This document shows, in pieces, positions 36,770 through 45,583 of a stretch of 64,000 nucleotides of DNA (position 1 is its first letter; each line of letters opens with the position of its first letter). The DNA comes from Actinomadura rubteroloni. Lineage in GTDB: Bacteria; Actinomycetota; Actinomycetes; Streptosporangiales; Streptosporangiaceae. The translations under genes and the position numbers were made by a program. A model generated the notes under the pieces. It had not been told where the DNA came from, ran no database searches, and saw only the letters and a list, made by a program, of their open reading frames with translations. The stretch lies in contig NZ_MTBP01000001.1 in the NCBI RefSeq assembly GCF_002911665.1, positions 310,001-374,000 on the forward strand, in the 5' to 3' direction.

Positions 36770-38179
36770 GTGAACGCCTCGGTGAGCACTCTCGACTGGC
36801 CCCGCTGCCGGGTCGCCGGCTGCGCGGGGCGGTCCGCCGCCCCGTCCGGCACCTGCGTCGCGCACCTGCGGGCCGACCGCTTCGACCGGTTCCGCGCCGC
36901 GCTCCGGCCCGGCTCCGACCTCGACCTGCGCGGCGTCACCGTCCCCGCGCCCGCGCTGGAGGCCCTGCTCGCGGCCCTGCGCGGCCCGGACGGACGCCCC
37001 CATCTCGGCCGCGCCCGCCTCGACCGCGCCGTCCTGCCCGCCGGGACGTCCTTCGCCGACGCCTGCTTCGAGGGCGACGCGTCCTTCGACGGGACGGCCT
37101 TCACCGGCCCCGCGTCCTTCTACGGCGCCCGTTTCCTCGGCCACGTCTCGTTCCACGGCGCCCGGTTCAGCGGCAACGTGACGTTCCACACCGCGCGCTT
37201 CCACCGCCACGCGTCGTTCGAGGAGGCCGTGTTCGGCGGCGACGCGCTGTTCGGCGAGACCCGCTGGTACGCCGACGCGGGCTTGGACCACGCCGCGTTC
37301 ACCGGCGCCGCCGAGTTCGACCGCGCCCGCTTCGACCGCGACCTCGCGCTGCGCGGCGCCCGGATCACCGGCCCGGCGTCGTTCCGCCGGATGCGCGTCG
37401 GCCGCAACGCCCGGTTCGACCGCGCCCGCTTCCGCCGGGGCGCGCGGCTCGGGCCGCTGTCGGTCATGGGAGCGCTCCAACTGGACGGCCTGACCGCGCA
37501 CGAGGGCCTGCACGTGACCGCCGCCGTCCCGCTGCTCTCGGCCCGGGGCGCCTGCGTGCGCGGACGCGGCGAGTTCCGCGTCCGCTCGGCCGCGCTGGAC
37601 CTCACCGGAACGTCCTTCGCCGGGACGCTGGACGTCCGCGAGGCGGCCCGGCCGTTCGCGGGCCTGGACGAGCCGCCCGCCGCGCCCGTCCGGCTGCTGT
37701 CCCTGCGCGACACGCGGGCGCCCCGCATCGCGCTCGCCGACGTGGACCTGTCGCGGTGCGGCCTGCTCGGCGTCTCCGGTGAGCTGAGCCTCACCGGGCG
37801 GTGCAACTTTCCTGTCCTGCGGCCCCGGCTGGCGCCCTGGCGGGCCTCGGCCGTCCTCGCCGACGACCCCGGCCCCCGGCCCGACCCGGCGCTCGCCGAC
37901 CTCTACGCCCGGCTCGCCGCCGCCACGTCCGGCCGGACGTCCCGCGACCTGCGCTACCGCGCGCTCCAGGCGCGGCGGCGCGGCGCGTCCGGCGGCTGGC
38001 ACCGGGCCGGGCTCGCCGCCCTCTGGCTGACCTGCGGATACGGCCACCGGACCGGACGCGCCGTGCTGTGGCTCGCGATGTTCGCCGCGCTGGCCCTCAC
38101 CGGCGCGGCCCGGCACGGCACCCCGGCGCGGACGCATCCGGCGCCGTCGCGGGCCGTCCCGTCCCCCGCCCGCCGCTGA
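36770..38179 (+). CDS. pentapeptide-repeat protein with C-terminal membrane segment
   Basis: A 469-residue protein. The N-terminus has a small Cys-containing motif (WPRCRVAGCAG, then GTCVAHL). Residues about 75-230 are pentapeptide repeats of the A(D/S)F/LxxAxF type (GTSFADACFEGDASFDGTAF, GARFLGHVSFHGARFSGNV). A less regular repeat region follows, then a helical stretch and one membrane helix (AVLWLAMFAALALTGAA) near the C-terminus. Streptomycete relatives share this order; their function is unknown. GTG at 36770 or 36782 can start it. It is divergent from ppk with about 200 bases between. Confidence 0.8.
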   Translation: MNASVSTLDWPRCRVAGCAGRSAAPSGTCVAHLRADRFDRFRAALRPGSDLDLRGVTVPAPALEALLAALRGPDGRPHLGRARLDRAVLPAGTSFADACFEGDASFDGTAFTGPASFYGARFLGHVSFHGARFSGNVTFHTARFHRHASFEEAVFGGDALFGETRWYADAGLDHAAFTGAAEFDRARFDRDLALRGARITGPASFRRMRVGRNARFDRARFRRGARLGPLSVMGALQLDGLTAHEGLHVTAAVPLLSARGACVRGRGEFRVRSAALDLTGTSFAGTLDVREAARPFAGLDEPPAAPVRLLSLRDTRAPRIALADVDLSRCGLLGVSGELSLTGRCNFPVLRPRLAPWRASAVLADDPGPRPDPALADLYARLAAATSGRTSRDLRYRALQARRRGASGGWHRAGLAALWLTCGYGHRTGRAVLWLAMFAALALTGAARHGTPARTHPAPSRAVPSPARR

Positions 38180-38250
38180 CGCCATTCCGCGCATCACGAA
38201 CCGGCCGCCTTCGTCTCCCCCGCCCGCCGGAAACGGTCGGCGCGGATGAA

Positions 38251-38610
38251 ATGTCAGACCCCCGGGTAATCATGGGGGGTGTGAACGGAGAAACGCATTC
38301 CGCGGCCGAGTGCCCGCAGTGCCACGCCCATCTCGCGCTCGTTCTCACCCCGGCGACCCGTATCGCCGAGGGAATCCCTCCCAGCCTTCCCGCCGCCGTC
38401 CCCGCCGCGGCCGTCGAACCCCGCCGCGACGAGTACACGCCGCCGCCCGTGGCCGAGGTCCTCGCCGCCTACGCGGGGCGCAAGATCGACGGCGCCACGG
38501 CGGCTCGCGGCGCGGCCCAGGTCCGCGAGAGCCTCAACGCGGCACGCGCCGCGGTGGCCCAGCGGCGCGCCACGCGGCGGGCCGTCCGGCGGCCATTGAA
38601 AAGCGCCTGA
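38251..38610 (+). CDS. small hypothetical protein with CPQC motif
   Basis: I do not recognise a family. The frame gives up to 119 residues; starts at 38251 (ATG), 38272 (ATG) or 38281 (GTG) are possible, none with a strong ribosome binding site. Near the N-terminus is ECPQCHAHLALVLTP, a CxxC that could be half of a zinc site. The C-terminal half is helical and very basic (ARAAVAQRRATRRAVRRPLK), suggesting nucleic-acid or membrane contact. It follows the pentapeptide gene on the same strand after about 70 bases. Confidence 0.5.
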   Translation: MSDPRVIMGGVNGETHSAAECPQCHAHLALVLTPATRIAEGIPPSLPAAVPAAAVEPRRDEYTPPPVAEVLAAYAGRKIDGATAARGAAQVRESLNAARAAVAQRRATRRAVRRPLKSA

Positions 38611-38779
38611 CCCGCGCCCGCTTTCCCTTCTCCGGCGTTCCCACCGGGGCCGTCGGCGCCCGCGTGCCCCCGCCCTCCGGGTAAAGGCCCGTGCGGTCCC
38701 CGGCAAGATCGTCGCCGAAACGGCTCGGCGACCGTCCGCCGTCCATTCCACGCGCCGCGACGCCCTTTTCCCGGCCCGG

Positions 38780-39121
38780 CTAGTCGGGCAGCGGAAGCAG
38801 GCAGTCCAGTCCGCAGCGCCGGATCAGCGAGCGCACCTGCCGCGACGCGCTCGTCACCCGCAGTGCGCCGCCCTCGGCGCGCAATCGTTTCGCCGCGTAG
38901 ACCAGCGCCGACAATCCGTAGGAATCGCAGAACGGCACGTCCGCCAAGTGCAGCGCGATCCGCGGCGGCCCGCCCGGCACCGGCGGCTCCAGCGCGGCGT
39001 CCACGTACGCGCGCAGCAGATCCGCCCGAGTACAGTCAAGGTCGCCCCGAATGCGGCAAACCTGCCACGATTCGGCGATGTCGACGGACTCGCGCCGTGC
39101 GGGCGGCACACTCAGCGCCAT
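38780..39121 (-). CDS. STAS-domain anti-sigma factor antagonist
   Basis: A 113-residue single STAS domain. The strand-helix pattern is WQVCRIRGDLDCTRADLLRAY, then RIALHLADVPFCDSYGLSAL, where Ser in CDSYG is the residue phosphorylated by RsbW-type kinases. AAAAGGAGTG lies before the ATG. It is divergent from the response regulator-PP2C gene, whose phosphatase would dephosphorylate such an antagonist. It is therefore the probable output of that module. Confidence 0.88.
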   Translation of the reverse strand: MALSVPPARRESVDIAESWQVCRIRGDLDCTRADLLRAYVDAALEPPVPGGPPRIALHLADVPFCDSYGLSALVYAAKRLRAEGGALRVTSASRQVRSLIRRCGLDCLLPLPD

Positions 39122-39260
39122 GCGGGATCACTCCTTTTGCTCGCAGATCCAGTTCCCTGAGTCACTGCTCGTAACCGACCCGCTGGCCTAACATTTGCCT
39201 GATGACAAGCAGACCGAGACGCTCACCGTCCGTGGGCGGGACGAAGGAGGGAACGACGCG

Positions 39261-40463
39261 GTGTCCGCCGTCACCCGCAACGGGGCTCCGGGCGTGGCGA
39301 CCGGCACGCGCCTGCGCCTTCTGCTGGTCGAGGACGACACGGCCGACGCCCTCCTGTTCGAAGACCTCATTACCGAGTCCGAACCGGACGTCGAGATCAT
39401 CGTCGCCCGCACGCTCGCCGAGGCGCTGCGATCCCTGACCCCCGCCCTCCACTGCGTGATCGTGGACCTGTCGCTCCCCGACGCCTCCGGCCTGGAGGTG
39501 CTCCGGCAGGTCCTCAAAGCCGCGCCCGACCTCGCCGTCCTCGTCCTCACCGGGCTCGCCGACGCGCACGTCGGCGTCGCGGCGGTCGGCGCGGGCGCGC
39601 AGGACTACCTCGTCAAGCAGGACGTGGACGGCCCGCTCCTCAGCCGCGCCATCCGCTACGCCATCGAGCGCAAGCGCGCCGACGAGTCCGAACGCCAACT
39701 CGTCGAGGCGCGCATCCTCGGCCGGGAGAACGCACGGCTGGAACGCGGGCTGCTGCCCGTCCCGATCCTGGACGAACCCGGCATCGGCCACCACGCCCGC
39801 TACCGTCCCGGCCGCGACCGGGCGCTGCTCGGCGGCGACTTCTACGACACCGTCCAGATGGCGGACGGCACCGTCCACGGCGTGATCGGCGACGTCAGCG
39901 GCCACGGCGCGGACGAGGCGTCGCTCGGCGTCCGGCTGCGCATGGCGTGGCGGACGCTCGTCCTCGCCGGCCACACCGGCTCCCCGCTGCTGCGCACGCT
40001 CGACGCGGTGCTGTGCCACGAGCGGTGGAGCGAGGAGATCTTCACGACGCTGTGCATGTTCGCGCTCGCGCCCGACCGCCGCGCCGTCCGCGTCTGGCGG
40101 GCCGGGCACCCGCGTCCCGTCCTGTTCACGCCCGGCGGCGTCGCCCCGCTGCCCGACGAGCCGTGCGGGCCCGCGCTCGGCCTGCTGCCCGGCCTGAACT
40201 GGCCCGCCGGCGACGTCCACCTCGGCGACGACTGGGCGCTCATGCTCTACACCGACGGCCTCATCGAGGGCTACTCGGGCGAGGACGACGGCGAACGCCT
40301 CGACCTCGACGGGCTGCTCGTCCTCGCCCGCGCCGCGCACGCCCGCCGCGAACGCGGCCGGGCGCTGCTGGACGGCCTGATCGGCGAGGCCGAGCGGCGC
40401 AACGGCGACGTCCTGTCCGACGACCTGGCCCTGCTCCTGCTCACCCGGGGTGAACTGTCATGA
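39261..40463 (+). CDS. response regulator fused to PP2C (SpoIIE/RsbU-type) phosphatase
   Basis: A 400-residue signalling protein. The receiver domain (about 15-135) has LLLVEDDTADALLFED, phospho-acceptor Asp in VIVDLSLPDASGLEVL and VLTGLADAHVGV. The phosphatase domain (about 175-400) has GGDFYDTVQMADGTVHGVIGDVSGHG, read in two parts, MLYTDGLIEGY and VLSDDLALLLL, the metal-binding Asp residues of PP2C. Phosphorylation would gate dephosphorylation of a STAS antagonist. I chose GTG at 39261, preceded by AAGGAGG, over a TTG at 39195. The kinase gene overlaps its end by 4 bases. Confidence 0.92.
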   Translation: MSAVTRNGAPGVATGTRLRLLLVEDDTADALLFEDLITESEPDVEIIVARTLAEALRSLTPALHCVIVDLSLPDASGLEVLRQVLKAAPDLAVLVLTGLADAHVGVAAVGAGAQDYLVKQDVDGPLLSRAIRYAIERKRADESERQLVEARILGRENARLERGLLPVPILDEPGIGHHARYRPGRDRALLGGDFYDTVQMADGTVHGVIGDVSGHGADEASLGVRLRMAWRTLVLAGHTGSPLLRTLDAVLCHERWSEEIFTTLCMFALAPDRRAVRVWRAGHPRPVLFTPGGVAPLPDEPCGPALGLLPGLNWPAGDVHLGDDWALMLYTDGLIEGYSGEDDGERLDLDGLLVLARAAHARRERGRALLDGLIGEAERRNGDVLSDDLALLLLTRGELS

Positions 40464-42109
40464 CCACCGACGCCTCCCAGGACCTCACCGAGGACATCAC
40501 CGACGAGGAACTGGCCGAGCTGGAGGCCGTCCTCGGCCCGCCCGCGTTCATGGAGCCGATGCCCCGCGCGGAGCGGCGCGGCCTGGACCGCATCCGGCTG
40601 GGGCAGCTCTACCGCCTCGGGACGCTGCTGCTGGCCGTCCTGCTCGCCGCCGCCGTCGCGCTCGCCGGGTTCGCGCTCGCCGGGAACATCGGGGCGCGCA
40701 ACACGCTCATCGACAAGGTCGACCCGGCGACGCTGGAGCAGTTCCAGCTCAGCGGCGCCATCGCCCGCCAGGACACGCTGATCCGCGACTACGCGGCGAC
40801 CGGCGCCGCCGCGAGCCTCGCCGGCTACCGGGCCGCCGTCCGGGACGAGGCGGCGGCGGCCCACCGGATGCGCACGCTGCTGCGCGGGGTGCACGGCGCC
40901 GGCCCGACGTTCACCGGACTCGACCGCGTCACCGCCGAGAGCGCCGCGTGGCGCGCCGCGTACGCCGACGCGGTCGCGGCGGACCGGCGCGGCGCGGACG
41001 GGCTGGAGAAGACGGGCCAGGCGCGGTTCGTGTCCGTCCGGGCCGACATCGCGCGGGTGCAGCAGCGGATTACCGCGCTGCACGCCGAGACCGTCCGGAT
41101 CCTGCAGAGCCGCGCGAACACCGCGACCTGGTCGGTCGGCGGCGCGCTGGCCGTGATCGTGATCACCGGGCTGGTGCTCGCGGTGCTGATCCGCCGGACG
41201 GTGCTGCGGCCGGTGTCGCAGCTCAGCGAGAAGGTGCAGGCCGTCGTCCAGGGCGACCTGACGCACCCGCTCGACGTCCGGCGGCCCGTGGAGATCTCCG
41301 AGCTGGCGGCCGTCATCGACGCGATGCGGCACCGGATCCTGCTGGAGTGGCAGCGGACGGCCCGCGCCCGCCAGCTCCTGGACGCCCAGGCCGCCGAGCT
41401 GCGCCGCTCCAACGCCGAGCTCGAGCAGTTCGCCTACGTCGCGAGCCACGACCTCCAGGAGCCGCTGCGCAAGGTCGCGAGCTTCTGCCAGATGATCGAG
41501 CGCCGCTACGGCGACCAGCTCGACGACCGGGGCCGCCAGTACATCGAGTTCGCCGTGGACGGCGCCAAGCGCATGCAGGCCCTCATCAACGACCTCCTCG
41601 GCTTCTCCCGCGTCGGCCGCGTCAGCCGCACCGAGGACGCCGTCGACCTCGGCGCCGTCGCCGCGCAGTCGCTGGCCGACCTCGCGACGCTGCGCGAGGA
41701 GACCGGCGCGGACGTCCGCGTCGCCGACCTCCCGCACGTGCGCGGCGACCGGACGCAGCTCGGCCAGCTCTTCCAGAACCTCATCGGGAACGCGATCAAG
41801 TTCCGGCGCCCCGGCGTCGCGCCCGAGGTGGAGATCAGCGTGCGCCGCGACGGCGACACGTGGGAGTTCGCCTGCGCCGACAACGGCATCGGCGTCGAGC
41901 CCCGGCACGCCGACCGCATCTTCCTCATCTTCCAGCGCCTGCACCCGCGCGAGGAGTACGCCGGGACGGGCATCGGGCTCGCGCTCTGCAAGAAGATCGT
42001 GGAGTATCACGGCGGGCGCATCTGGCTGGACGCGAACGAAGACCAGGAAAACCCCGGAACCGTCATACGGTGGACACTTCCGGCCGAGAAGGAGACCGAG
42101 GATGAATAA
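40460..42109 (+). CDS. membrane sensor histidine kinase, CHASE3-HAMP-HisKA
   Basis: A 549-residue kinase. An N-terminal cytosolic segment is followed by one membrane helix (about 53-78), an extracytoplasmic helical domain of CHASE3 type (about 80-225), a second helix ([20 protein letters not shown]) and a HAMP domain. The HisKA phospho-site is [16 protein letters not shown], followed by the ATPase boxes ([36 protein letters not shown]). This kinase type is often paired with Rcp1-like single-domain regulators, and one follows with an 8-base overlap. The signal is unknown. Confidence 0.93.
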   Translation: MTTDASQDLTEDITDEELAELEAVLGPPAFMEPMPRAERRGLDRIRLGQLYRLGTLLLAVLLAAAVALAGFALAGNIGARNTLIDKVDPATLEQFQLSGAIARQDTLIRDYAATGAAASLAGYRAAVRDEAAAAHRMRTLLRGVHGAGPTFTGLDRVTAESAAWRAAYADAVAADRRGADGLEKTGQARFVSVRADIARVQQRITALHAETVRILQSRANTATWSVGGALAVIVITGLVLAVLIRRTVLRPVSQLSEKVQAVVQGDLTHPLDVRRPVEISELAAVIDAMRHRILLEWQRTARARQLLDAQAAELRRSNAELEQFAYVASHDLQEPLRKVASFCQMIERRYGDQLDDRGRQYIEFAVDGAKRMQALINDLLGFSRVGRVSRTEDAVDLGAVAAQSLADLATLREETGADVRVADLPHVRGDRTQLGQLFQNLIGNAIKFRRPGVAPEVEISVRRDGDTWEFACADNGIGVEPRHADRIFLIFQRLHPREEYAGTGIGLALCKKIVEYHGGRIWLDANEDQENPGTVIRWTLPAEKETEDE

Positions 42110-42551
42110 CGACCCGGCGCCCGACGCCCGCCCGATCGAGGTGCTGCTGGTCGAGGACGACCCCGGCGACGTCCTGCTGACGACCGAGGCGTTCGAGCAC
42201 AACAAGCTCCGCAACCATCTGCACGTCGCCAGCGACGGCGAGCACGCGATGGCCTTCCTGCGGCGGGAGGGCGAGCACGCCGACGCGCCGCGCCCCGACC
42301 TGATCCTGCTGGACCTCAACCTGCCCCGCAAGGACGGGCGGCAGGTGCTGGAGGAGGTCAAGGCCGACCGGGACCTGCGCAGCATCCCGGTCGTGGTCCT
42401 CACCACGTCCGAGGCGGACGAGGACATCCTGCGCAGTTACGATCTGCACGCGAACGCGTACGTCACCAAGCCCGTCGACTTCGACCGGTTCATCCAGGTC
42501 GTACGGCAGATCGACAATTTCTTCGTCACCGTGGTGAAGCTTCCCCGCTGA
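42102..42551 (+). CDS. single-domain response regulator, Rcp1-like
   Basis: A 149-residue receiver domain without output domain: [20 protein letters not shown] at the start, phospho-acceptor Asp in [33 protein letters not shown] and Lys in [12 protein letters not shown]. It overlaps the kinase gene and presumably takes phosphate from it, acting as a phosphate sink or by protein-protein contact. Confidence 0.93.
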   Translation: MNNDPAPDARPIEVLLVEDDPGDVLLTTEAFEHNKLRNHLHVASDGEHAMAFLRREGEHADAPRPDLILLDLNLPRKDGRQVLEEVKADRDLRSIPVVVLTTSEADEDILRSYDLHANAYVTKPVDFDRFIQVVRQIDNFFVTVVKLPR

Positions 42552-42589
42552 CCGCATCGCCCCGGTCGAGATGCCCGCCGCCGACCCCT

Positions 42590-42608
42590 TGTGTCACAGT
42601 GGGACACA
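42590..42608. promoter_or_regulatory. MarR-type operator
   Basis: TGTGTC (42590-42595) and GACACA (42603-42608) are a perfect 6-bp inverted repeat with 7-base spacer, ending on the first base of the marR-like ATG. Occlusion of the transcription and translation start by the encoded repressor is likely. Binding is inferred. Confidence 0.55.
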
Positions 42609-43051
42609 TGGTCGCTCCACCCGGTCAGGACCCCCTGGAGACCGCGGCGGCCCTCGACGCGGCGGCGGGCGCGCTCCTGGACGTCGTCGCCCGCGTCCAT
42701 GACGGGCCGGACGTCCCCGTCCCCGCCACGCAGCTCCGCGCGCTGTTCATCCTGGAACGCGGCCCGGTCAACGTGAGCGGGCTCGCGGCCGGGCTGGGCG
42801 CGCTGACGTCCTCGGCGAGCCGGCTGTGCGACCGGCTGGAGGCGTCCGGGCTGCTGCGCCGCGACACCGGGCGGGACCGGCGCGAGGTGACCGTCCGGCT
42901 GACCACCGACGGGCGGCGGCTGCTGGAGCGGCTGCGCGTGCGGCGCCGCGAGGAGCTGGGCCGGATCCTGTCGGGGATGCCCGCCCAGGCGCGGCAGTCG
43001 CTCGTCTGGGGGCTGGCGGAGTTCTCCGCCGCGGCCGGACGCCACACCTGA
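42608..43051 (+). CDS. MarR-family transcriptional regulator
   Basis: A 147-residue winged-helix regulator: VPATQLRALFILERGPVNVSGLAAGLG (read in parts), then the recognition helix SSASRLCDRLEASGLLRR and wing DRREVTVRLTTDGRRLLERL. The ATG at 42608 follows a dyad; GTG at 42599 is an alternative start inside it. No divergent target is present, so it probably controls itself and distant genes. Confidence 0.88.
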   Translation: MVAPPGQDPLETAAALDAAAGALLDVVARVHDGPDVPVPATQLRALFILERGPVNVSGLAAGLGALTSSASRLCDRLEASGLLRRDTGRDRREVTVRLTTDGRRLLERLRVRRREELGRILSGMPAQARQSLVWGLAEFSAAAGRHT

Positions 43052-43141
43052 GCATTTTCGTCCGATTTCCCCCGGGCAAAAGCAGAGTTATGTCCGATCA
43101 AGCGAACTTGTCGCCGTCATTCCGGAAATAAACGCCATTAA

Positions 43142-43188
43142 CGGGGAATGGCAAGAGCCCGGCGGGAAAAGTCCCGCCGGATTCCCCG
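43142..43188. terminator. nested hairpin downstream of marR
   Basis: A perfect 9-bp stem (43159-43167 with 43172-43180, loop AAAG) sits inside an outer 8-bp pairing, CGGGGAAT (43142-43149) with ATTCCCCG (43181-43188). A 9-base bulge lies on one side only. It is 90 bases after the marR stop and has no T-tract. A terminator or a structured leader of the next gene are both possible. Confidence 0.45.
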
Positions 43189-43307
43189 AAAATCCGAACA
43201 CGCTCCCTTCTCCCCCCGCTAGCATCCCCGGCGAGATGACGACCGTAAACCTTTCCCCCGAGCTGCTTATCGGGTCGGACATCACGCCTCCCGGAGGGGG
43301 CTCTTCC

Positions 43308-44111
43308 ATGAGAACGCACCGCACCCGCCCGCGCGCCCGCGCGGCCGTGATCCTGCCGCCCGTGGCCGCGCTGGCCCTGGTCCTCGGGGGGTGCGGGCAG
43401 TCGCCGGACGCCGCCACGGCGGACGACCGGCCCGTGTCCGCGGCGTCCCCCACCGGGAAGACGCCCGAGACGACCACGTACGCGAAGATCCCCGCGTTGG
43501 CCCGGGACACCGGCGCCGCCGACGGCGGCGACGGCACGGTCGTGCACCCGACCGCGCCGCGCCCCGTCTACGACCGGCCCGGCGGACGGCAGGTGGCCGT
43601 GCTCCCCGTGACGGAGCTGGGCGGGCCCACCTGGGTGCCCGTCGTCGAACGCTCCGGCACCTGGTCGCGCGTCCTGCTCCCGAGCAGGCCCGACCAGGCC
43701 GCCGGCTGGATCTCCGGCGAGGACGGGCTCCGCGCCGCCCGCTCGCCGTACACGGTCAAGGTCGACACGGCGCGCCGCACGCTCACGCTGGAGAAGTCCG
43801 GCAGGAGCGTCGGCACGTGGAAGGTCGCCGTCGGGGCCGCGAACACGCCCACGCCGGCCGGACGGACGTTCGTCCTCGCCCAGCTCGCTCCGGCCAAGAA
43901 GTCGCCGAGCCCGCTGGTCATCCCGCTCGGCACGCACTCGGCGTCGCTGGACACCTTCGGCGGGGGGCCGGGCACCGTGGCGTTCCACGGCTGGCCGGAC
44001 GCCTCGGTCTTCGGGAAGGCCGTCTCGCACGGCTGCGTCCGGGTGCCGGACGCGGCGCTGCGCGAGCTGTCCCGCGTTCCGCTCGGGACGGTCGTCCTCA
44101 TCTCCGGCTGA
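43308..44111 (+). CDS. L,D-transpeptidase lipoprotein
   Basis: A 267-residue envelope enzyme. The signal peptide RARAAVILPPVAALALVLGGC ends in a lipobox (LGGC), so the mature protein is lipid-anchored. A central SH3-like region (PVYDRPGGRQVAVLPVTELG, then WVPVVERSGTWSRVLLP) precedes the YkuD catalytic domain. That domain has TPAGRTFVLAQL, GTVAFHGWPDASVFG and the active-site SHGCVRVPDAAL. Such enzymes make 3-3 cross-links or attach proteins to peptidoglycan. The start at 43308 is chosen from the signal peptide and the GGAGG site; an ATG at 43236 would add 24 residues. Confidence 0.92.
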   Translation: MRTHRTRPRARAAVILPPVAALALVLGGCGQSPDAATADDRPVSAASPTGKTPETTTYAKIPALARDTGAADGGDGTVVHPTAPRPVYDRPGGRQVAVLPVTELGGPTWVPVVERSGTWSRVLLPSRPDQAAGWISGEDGLRAARSPYTVKVDTARRTLTLEKSGRSVGTWKVAVGAANTPTPAGRTFVLAQLAPAKKSPSPLVIPLGTHSASLDTFGGGPGTVAFHGWPDASVFGKAVSHGCVRVPDAALRELSRVPLGTVVLISG

Positions 44112-44156
44112 CCCCCCGGGCCAGCCGTACCCAGCATGTGAACTAGGAGTCGATCC

Positions 44157-44864
44157 ATGTCCTCGATGAAGGCCCGCCTCGCCCAGATCGGCCTGGTCGC
44201 CGCCGCCGTCGGCGTCGCCGCCGCCACCCCCGCGGGCGCCGCGGCCCCGGCCGCGACCCCCGGCAGCACGGCGTTCGGGCTGACGGCGACCGGGCCGGTC
44301 TCGGTGCCGCCGCTGCCGCTCGCGCAGTCCGCCGCGGCCACCGTCACGCGCAGCCTCGCGCGGGTGAACCCCGACAAGCTGGTCGACGTCGGCGTCCTCA
44401 ACGTGAAGGCGTCGCGCGGCTTCGCGTCGTCGGAGGTCGCGAAGCTGAAGGTCCCGAGCGCGGGGCTGTTCGCCGAGGCCGTCACCGCCAAGTGCCAGGC
44501 CGGGCGCGGCACGTCCCACGTCGTGAACGCGCTGGTCGCCGGCAAGCGGCTCGCGGTGAGCCCGCCGCCGAACACGACCGTCCCGTTCCACGTGGACGGG
44601 CTCGGTGACGGCTCGGTCGTCCTCAACAAGCAGGAGCGGCTGCCCGACGGCCGGCTGCGCGTGACGGCGCTGTCGGCGACCGTCCCGCTCGGCGGCGGCA
44701 AGGCGCAGACGCTCTCGGTCGCGTCGGCGACCTGCGGCGCCCCGGCGCACGTGGTGAAGCCGGTCAAGCCGGTGAAGCCCGTCAAGCCGGTGAAGCCGCA
44801 CACGCCGAAGAACGCGGCGCCCAAGCCGAAGCCGGTCCAGGGGGACCTGCCGGTCACCGGCTGA
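44157..44864 (+). CDS. secreted protein with KPV repeats ending in LPVTG
   Basis: A 235-residue protein with a signal peptide (about residues 1-29, ending near ATPAGAAA). The body has two Cys residues (TAKCQAG and SATCGAP) that may form a disulfide. Near the C-terminus are five KPV-type repeats (HVVKPVKPVKPVKPVKP) and a Lys/Pro-rich stretch, ending exactly at LPVTG followed by the stop. Sortase substrates normally continue with a membrane helix and basic tail after LPXTG; here none exists and the terminator follows at once. It lies downstream of the L,D-transpeptidase gene. Function is unknown. Confidence 0.75.
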   Translation: MSSMKARLAQIGLVAAAVGVAAATPAGAAAPAATPGSTAFGLTATGPVSVPPLPLAQSAAATVTRSLARVNPDKLVDVGVLNVKASRGFASSEVAKLKVPSAGLFAEAVTAKCQAGRGTSHVVNALVAGKRLAVSPPPNTTVPFHVDGLGDGSVVLNKQERLPDGRLRVTALSATVPLGGGKAQTLSVASATCGAPAHVVKPVKPVKPVKPVKPHTPKNAAPKPKPVQGDLPVTG

Positions 44865-44874
44865 TCGTCGGTCC

Positions 44875-44907
44875 ACGGCCCCGTTCCGCGCTGCGGGACG
44901 GGGCCGT
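44875..44907. terminator. bidirectional terminator
   Basis: A perfect 10-bp inverted repeat (44875-44884 with 44898-44907) followed by TTCTC lies between two convergent genes. Confidence 0.7.
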
Positions 44908-44909
44908 TC

Positions 44910-45317
44910 TCATCCCACCAGGGACTTCTCGAAGTGCACGACGGCGCCGTCGCGGTGCATCCGGTCGGAGATGTCGAGCTGCTCGGTGCACGCGCGGATG
45001 AGCTGGAGGCCGCGTCCGCTCTCGGCGTGCGGCGGCGCCTGCGCCTCGTCCCAGGGCTGCGCGCCCTTGCCGTGCCCGCCGCCGTCGATGACGTCCACGA
45101 CGCAGCGCAGGCCGTCCATCAGCGCGCGGACCTCGTACTCGTGGCTGGCCCGCGCGTGCTGGATGACGTTCGCGCAGGCCTCGCCCAGGGCGAGTGCGAT
45201 GTCGGCGCGCACGCCGGGCTCCACCCCGAGCCCGCGCAGGGAGGCGTCGATCGTGTGCCGGGCCAGCGGAGCGCTGCCGGCGTCCCGGGGCAGGGTCATC
45301 TCGATCACGACCTTCAT
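44910..45317 (-). CDS. RsbW-like ATP-binding protein (anti-sigma/serine kinase type)
   Basis: A 135-residue GHKL ATPase with N box LALGEACANVIQHARAS, DVIDGGGHGKG and SGRGLQLIRACTEQLDI. It is the second such protein in the window and a candidate partner of the STAS protein encoded at 38.8 kb. The ATG at 45317 gives a standard length. A run of about 265 bases without a clear gene separates it from the divergent ferritin-like gene. Confidence 0.87.
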   Translation of the reverse strand: MKVVIEMTLPRDAGSAPLARHTIDASLRGLGVEPGVRADIALALGEACANVIQHARASHEYEVRALMDGLRCVVDVIDGGGHGKGAQPWDEAQAPPHAESGRGLQLIRACTEQLDISDRMHRDGAVVHFEKSLVG

Positions 45318-45583
45318 ACCGGATCGCCTCCGTTTCCCTCGACAATGGCAGACTGCCCCCGGTGCGGCGCCGGAAACGCCGGAGACGCGGAAACCCGGCT
45401 GCGACGCCAGGGACGGCAGGGGTTCGCCCGATTTTGACCGACGATCAATGCGCTCTCTACGTCTTCCCTGACTCGCTCGTCCTATTCCGGCGTGATGATC
45501 ATGGCTTTGCCGCCGTCGGCCGCTCCCTTGGCCGGTGCGCGGGAACGTACCGGGCGCCGATGATCATCAAGGGAAGGGCTGCC
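45318..45583. other. intergenic region with a possible 30-residue ORF
   Basis: This divergent promoter region contains two ATGATCAT palindromes (45494-45501 and 45560-45567), the second close to the ferritin-like start. On the plus strand, 45345-45437 could encode a 30-residue peptide beginning ADCPRCGAGNAGDAETR, zinc-ribbon-like, but it has no ribosome binding site. I do not call a gene. Confidence 0.3.

Noticed and set aside
45345..45437. 30-residue CxxC mini-ORF
   Set aside because: No ribosome binding site and no family evidence; zinc-ribbon-like start may be chance.
45494..45567. Two ATGATCAT palindromes upstream of the ferritin-like gene
   Set aside because: Short, 66 bases apart, and unlike the known iron-box (DtxR/IdeR) pattern; too weak to call operators.
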